Shown: positions 53,515 through 57,358 of the stretch, piece after piece | How the letters are laid out: each line of letters opens with the position of its first letter | Position numbering within the stretch: the stretch's first letter is position 1 | Source: Novipirellula aureliae | Lineage (GTDB): Bacteria > Planctomycetota > Planctomycetia > Pirellulales > Pirellulaceae | Assembly (NCBI RefSeq): GCF_007860185.1 | Contig: NZ_SJPY01000004.1 | Location: forward strand, 474,756 to 532,113 | DNA: 57,358 nt | Direction of reading: 5' to 3' | Notes under the pieces: model-generated | What the model was told of the DNA's origin: nothing | Databases searched by the model: none | Seen by the model: only the letters and a program-made list of their open reading frames with translations | Position numbers and translations under genes: made by a program

Positions 53515-56289
53515 TTACGAAGTCGGGAATTCGATCCGTTCTATCTGTGAAATGTAGTTTGAATTGGTTTGCAATTTCCCAATGGCGGTCTCGGTTGCAT
53601 AGAATTGCTTCAGCAATCGCTCTCGTTCGTTATCGAGTCGTTCATTGAGTTGTTCGATCCGCTCATTGTTTTTCTCCATCTGCGTACCGAGTGTCTCGGT
53701 CCGAGTGAGCAGCAAACTGGTGCTCGGCCCAGCAAGCTTGTCTGCAAGGCTGCTTAGTCGATCAGCCAACCCTGTTTCGTCCGTTGTGAAAAACGCTTCG
53801 ACCGCGCTAGGATCCGAAACCATCGCACTGGAAAGTTTGTCGCTATCGAGTTCCAATTTACCGGTTTCGTCAAAGCCGATGCCGACTTGCGCGAGCGACT
53901 TAAAATCACCCGCTTGACTGATCGTTCCCGATAGCAATCGCGAGTAGCCATCCCGAATCCGATAGGTCTCATTCGATCCGAATAGCAAACCAACCTCCTC
54001 GGTATCGGCATTGTAGAAGGTCAGCGATTCCAACTTCTCATGTAGTTTGTTGTATTGATCAACAAAGGTCTGGGCCGCATTGGTCACGGTGGATGCGTCG
54101 TCTTTGACGGTTATTGTGATGGGTGAGTCGGATAATTCCTTGAGTGTAAAAGACAATCCTTGGGTTTCCGTCGTGTTCGTATCGACGATCGAGCTGGTCA
54201 ATGCTGAAACACTTACCCCATCAATGGTCGTCGTTGTAGCCGTTCCGGCAATTCCCAGATCGGTTGCTGCTTTACCGTTACCGACGTCTTCGATTTCAAG
54301 GGTTTCCGAACCGCCCGCCGTATCGATAATGGTGATGCCAGTTCCATCGTCGTTAATCGATGCCGAAACACCGATACCGAGCGAGTTGATTGCATCGAGA
54401 AATTCTCCGACGGAGGTAATGTTCTGCACGACCAGATTAATGCCGCTCGACTTTCCGAGGCTATCGGTAAGCAGAATACTACCGCTACTAATTCCCAATC
54501 CATCGTTCATGTCGGCAAGGTTGGTTGAGCGGCTAATCTTGCTTGCTTCGAACGAGTTGCTCATTTCGAAGACGCCATCGGAAGAACTCATGAATTGGCT
54601 AACGCCACCATCGGTCGAGACCGAAACAAGTGCATCTCGGCCGGTGGATTGAGTTCGCAGATCGAGGTTAAAACCGCTAGTGTCGATCGCCAACTTCCCC
54701 GCTTCGCCACCTTGGATACTACGAATCTGAAGCGAATAGCTGCCGTCATCATTGGTTCGGATCGACGCTTTCGCGTAACCCTCTTCGCTATTGATCTTCT
54801 CAACGATCGACGCCAACGTATCCTCCTCCTCGATTTCGATCACATCCGCTTGGGTTCCAACGAGTGCTTTGACCGTTTGTCCGCCAATCGTATGATCGGT
54901 TGCCGTCCCAGCAATCCCCAAATTCTCGGCGATTTCGGACGTGCCCGAACTCCTAACGGCTAGCGATTTGGTGCCGCCCGCGCTGTCAACGATCGAAATG
55001 CCGTCGCCTGCCTCGTTGATCGAAGCGGTCACGTTGTTACTAAGATTGTTGATGGCATCGACTAAATCGCCAACGGTTTCAATCTCGTCTCCTGAGATAC
55101 TGACGGCTCCGATAACACCTTTGCTGTCGGTTACCAGAAAGCTACCGGTGCCGACGCCATTTCCACGATTGAGCTCCGTCAGCTTGGTCTCCAAAGTGAC
55201 CGTCTGTCGATTCAGATTTTTACCGACCACTATTTGATCGGTCGTGTCGGCAACCAACCCTAGTTGCGACGCTGTATCGTCGGCAGATTCAATTTTGAAA
55301 TTGCCTTCCCCACCCGAAACATCACGTATTTGAAAGCCATTTTTCGCATCGTTTAGCTTTGCGATTAGCGGCAGACCGGAGGCGTCGATTAAATCGATCA
55401 CCTCGCTTGATGTGGTGGCAGATGACAAGTCGATGGTGGCCGCTTGTCCATCGGATAGAGTGATCGATAGGTCACCAAGCGGTCCGATGCCACTGCCGCC
55501 TCCAAGTTCCGACAGTGCCGCACCACGCAAGGAGTTGACCCCATCGGGTAGCTCTAGATCGATCCCGGTTACGGAGGAAGCAGCTTCATCGATGCCCCAC
55601 AATCCAATGTCCGCTGCCGTTTCGGCGCTGCCAAGTTGTTCGACTTTCAAGTTGTTAGCCGTGCTACCCGTTTCATCCACCAACTTGAATGCATTGCCGA
55701 CGGTCGTTGCGCGGACGCCGATATTGGCATCGTTGATCGTTTGCAGCACATCGTCCATCGTTCGGGCTTTGGACAGATCGATATCCGCGGTTGCGCCAGA
55801 GCGATCGGTGATTCGGATCACCCCTGCTTCGACTCCGCGTCCTTCATTTAGCTCCGATAATTTGACGGAATCGTCGAGCAGTTTGCTGCCAGGATTAATA
55901 CGTATTTGGCCACTCAATCCGAGTGCGGTGTCGACCGAATCGAATCGTTGCAGCGAACGCACATCGTGGGTCGCGGCGGTTTGCAGCGTCTCAATCGTAT
56001 GCGTTCCGACGGGAGATTTGTTTCCTCCCGTCGCGGAAATCACGTCACTGTTGGATGATTCAGCCGATTTGGAGCGAAACAATGAGGAATTGGCAAGCCG
56101 GTTTCCGCTGAGTTGCACACCGATGACCGAAGCGGTCAATTCCGCAATCGATTGCTGCTGTTTAGCGAGCGCTTCATTGCGAGCCGATACACGGTCCCGC
56201 GGCTGTGCACTAATCGCGATCAATTGGTCCACGGTGCCGACAATATCAGTTCCCGTGACCAATCCGACGGATGATTGAATTCGTCCCAT
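53515..56289 (-). CDS. fliD: Flagellar filament cap protein FliD, enlarged
   Basis: 924 residues, against about 400-600 for usual FliD. FliD_N lies at residues 1-100 (SSVGLVTGTDIVGTVDQLIA, start right after the ATG) and FliD_C in the last 250 (SFTLKELSDSPITITVKDD, FVDQYNKLHEKLESLTFYN, GFDETGKLELDSDKL, IEQLNERLDNERERLLKQFYATE). Between them are at least four modules of about 115 residues with the flagellin-IN pattern (N-x-G-x-G-[IV] ... DxSG/DSAG ... ATDLGIAG), e.g. TELNRGNGVGTGSFLVTDSK and ADMNDGLGISSGSILLTDS. It caps the filament tip and folds flagellin outside the cell. Confidence 0.9.
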   Translation of the reverse strand: MGRIQSSVGLVTGTDIVGTVDQLIAISAQPRDRVSARNEALAKQQQSIAELTASVIGVQLSGNRLANSSLFRSKSAESSNSDVISATGGNKSPVGTHTIETLQTAATHDVRSLQRFDSVDTALGLSGQIRINPGSKLLDDSVKLSELNEGRGVEAGVIRITDRSGATADIDLSKARTMDDVLQTINDANIGVRATTVGNAFKLVDETGSTANNLKVEQLGSAETAADIGLWGIDEAASSVTGIDLELPDGVNSLRGAALSELGGGSGIGPLGDLSITLSDGQAATIDLSSATTSSEVIDLIDASGLPLIAKLNDAKNGFQIRDVSGGEGNFKIESADDTASQLGLVADTTDQIVVGKNLNRQTVTLETKLTELNRGNGVGTGSFLVTDSKGVIGAVSISGDEIETVGDLVDAINNLSNNVTASINEAGDGISIVDSAGGTKSLAVRSSGTSEIAENLGIAGTATDHTIGGQTVKALVGTQADVIEIEEEDTLASIVEKINSEEGYAKASIRTNDDGSYSLQIRSIQGGEAGKLAIDTSGFNLDLRTQSTGRDALVSVSTDGGVSQFMSSSDGVFEMSNSFEASKISRSTNLADMNDGLGISSGSILLTDSLGKSSGINLVVQNITSVGEFLDAINSLGIGVSASINDDGTGITIIDTAGGSETLEIEDVGNGKAATDLGIAGTATTTTIDGVSVSALTSSIVDTNTTETQGLSFTLKELSDSPITITVKDDASTVTNAAQTFVDQYNKLHEKLESLTFYNADTEEVGLLFGSNETYRIRDGYSRLLSGTISQAGDFKSLAQVGIGFDETGKLELDSDKLSSAMVSDPSAVEAFFTTDETGLADRLSSLADKLAGPSTSLLLTRTETLGTQMEKNNERIEQLNERLDNERERLLKQFYATETAIGKLQTNSNYISQIERIEFPTS

Positions 56290-56447
56290 GAGAGTTTCGA
56301 GTGTGGAAGGTAGGTTTGAGGAGGATCGACGTCTTTTCTATCGTCATTTTGTAGCGGTTACGTTCACCTAAACGCAAACGACCGGGCGAGGTTGTGACCC
56401 CGTCCGGCCGATTGCTATCTATTCATCGTCATTCGACGGTTTGAACG
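56290..56447. other. Spacer between flagellin and fliD
   Basis: Minus-strand transcription runs flagellin then fliD. A GC-rich imperfect hairpin (about 56381-56413; ACCGGGCGAGG ... CCCCGTCCGG in plus orientation) may end or attenuate the flagellin transcript. No clear sigma-28 promoter was identified. Confidence 0.35.
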
Positions 56448-57358
56448 TTATCGAAGAAGCGATAGGACGTTTTGTGGATTTTGGTTGGCCATCGACAAAA
56501 CGTTGGTGCCCGATTGGACCAGAATTTGAGCACGTGTTAGACGTGCCGATTCTTCCGCAAAGTCAGCATCACGGATCGAGCTTTCCGCTTCCTGCAAGTT
56601 GGCAACCGTGTCATTCAAGCTGACGATGTTGCTTTCGAGCGTTGTCGACTGAAACGCACCCAATCGACCACGAAGGCTGGTCACTTGCTCAATCGCTTCG
56701 GTCACAATTTTGGCTGCTTGGTTGGGGTCATTCGCCAAGGAAGCCGTTTCGCCGCTACCAAGCTGGAATAGCCTTCCTGATGGACCGCCAAGGCGAGCCG
56801 AGCTAACGCTGCTAATGCCGATTCGAGCCTGTTGATTACTGACAACATCGGCACCGAGTTGGAACAATGCACCACCGCCGTTGATCGTAAAGTCGATGCT
56901 ATCGCTCGAACCATCTTCGACCTGAAGCGTCACGTCCAAGCTGGACGTGTTGATCGACAATTCGTTGCCTTTGCCGTTTGCATCGATACCGTTGACCTTC
57001 GCGACGATGTCCGTTCCCGTATCACGGACACCCGCACCCACCTTCTCGGTGAGTGTTCCAGCAGCATCTTCGTTGATTACCCGAAGGTCAACGATCGCAT
57101 CGGAGCCGTAGTCACTCGATGTCAACACCAAACTTTGGTCTTGTTTGGTCGCTGTGACGCCTGTTGCGTCTTTGACCAGGTTGATTTGAGTGATCAAATC
57201 GTCGATGCCTGTACCGGCACTGACGTTGAACACTTCGGAGCCTGATTTGCCCAGCAGTTCGAAGACAACGTCTTCGGCGAGTCCGCCTGCTGCATCCACG
57301 CCGTCAGCAAACGCGGTGGGTGTGGCCGTTCCGTCGGTCGAGTTGTAGGCGGTCATCG
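56448..57358 (-). CDS. fliC: Flagellin, C-terminal part (gene continues beyond the window)
   Basis: At least 303 residues; the 5' end is outside the window, so the ATG at 57356 is not the true start. The last 90 residues have the conserved flagellin D0/D1 ending (SLRGRLGAFQSTTLESNIVSL, VANLQEAESSIRDADFAEES, ARLTRAQILVQSGTNVLSMA, NQNPQNVLSLLR). Further upstream, a variable outer-surface region contains flagellin-IN type modules (INLVKDATGVTATKQDQSLV). The gene encodes the filament subunit; it lies in one operon order with fliD and fliS. Confidence 0.9.
   Translation of the reverse strand, partial: MTAYNSTDGTATPTAFADGVDAAGGLAEDVVFELLGKSGSEVFNVSAGTGIDDLITQINLVKDATGVTATKQDQSLVLTSSDYGSDAIVDLRVINEDAAGTLTEKVGAGVRDTGTDIVAKVNGIDANGKGNELSINTSSLDVTLQVEDGSSDSIDFTINGGGALFQLGADVVSNQQARIGISSVSSARLGGPSGRLFQLGSGETASLANDPNQAAKIVTEAIEQVTSLRGRLGAFQSTTLESNIVSLNDTVANLQEAESSIRDADFAEESARLTRAQILVQSGTNVLSMANQNPQNVLSLLR

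Noticed and set aside
55412-56278. 288-codon plus-strand frame opposite fliD
   Set aside because: Antisense shadow of the Ser/Asp/Thr-rich FliD coding sequence; no independent features.
1-57358. Insertion sequences, integrases or prophage genes
   Set aside because: No transposase, integrase or phage structural protein motif was recognised anywhere in the window.

Overview
The window reads as chromosome of a planctomycete, most likely Pirellulaceae (Rhodopirellula/Novipirellula type). The reasons are a moderate GC content, loosely packed genes with long spacers full of palindromic repeats, a BBP7-type outer-membrane barrel, secreted and lipoprotein families typical of that group (the Gly/Tyr-rich, Cys-rich and 'FPPAGTINQQQ' proteins), many Gfo/Idh oxidoreductases, a sialate O-acetylesterase and paired ClpP proteins. 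This placement is an inference from gene content. No rRNA is present to settle it.

Layout. 1-0.7 kb: a 134-bp tandem array that truncates a decayed FAD-oxidoreductase gene. 1-4 kb: a MarR regulator coupled to a halogenase-like flavoprotein, then arsM. 4.8-8 kb: a membrane-anchored hypothetical and a secreted sialate O-acetylesterase. 8.3-12.2 kb: two overlapping Cys/Met-metabolism PLP enzymes and a GT4 glycosyltransferase. 12.4-17.2 kb: a small secreted protein, a TIM-barrel/Gfo-Idh sugar operon, a 43-bp palindromic array and a lipoprotein. 17.3-21.4 kb: a large DUF11 surface protein and a rhomboid. 22.3-27.1 kb: GT2, a small helical protein, a response regulator, and a three-gene operon of secreted protein, degenerate receiver and minimal SecA-like ATPase. 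27.4-33.8 kb: Cys-rich lipoprotein, serine acetyltransferase, FAD/Fe-S oxidase, FolE and a Lys-rich protein. 34-38 kb: dnaX with the SRP RNA gene just upstream, then ilvC and the acetolactate synthase small subunit. 38.3-42.3 kb: tadA, a BBP7 porin-like protein, a Tat-exported Gfo/Idh and a tRNA-Glu-like gene. 42.3-45.8 kb: two clpP genes, a small membrane protein, a 30-bp palindromic array and a second halogenase-like flavoprotein. 46.3-52.8 kb: lipoprotein, pseudouridine synthase, pyrK-like subunit, alanine dehydrogenase, MgtE and a haem-binding lipoprotein. 53-57.4 kb: fliS, an oversized fliD and the 3' part of a flagellin gene that runs off the window.

How genes work together. Probable operons, judged by 4-bp overlaps or short gaps, are: marR/halogenase; the two PLP enzymes; TIM-barrel/Gfo-Idh; secreted protein/receiver/SecA-like; ilvN/ilvC; rsuA-like/pyrK; clpP/clpP; flagellin/fliD/fliS. 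Most other genes are single transcription units, often separated from a convergent neighbour by a hairpin-forming repeat.

Most worth a second look: the minimal SecA-like motor operon; a DnaX whose four zinc-ligand positions carry no Cys; a tRNA-Glu-like gene with an apparent 8-nt anticodon loop; and several families of palindromic elements that occur both as single copies and as tandem arrays.
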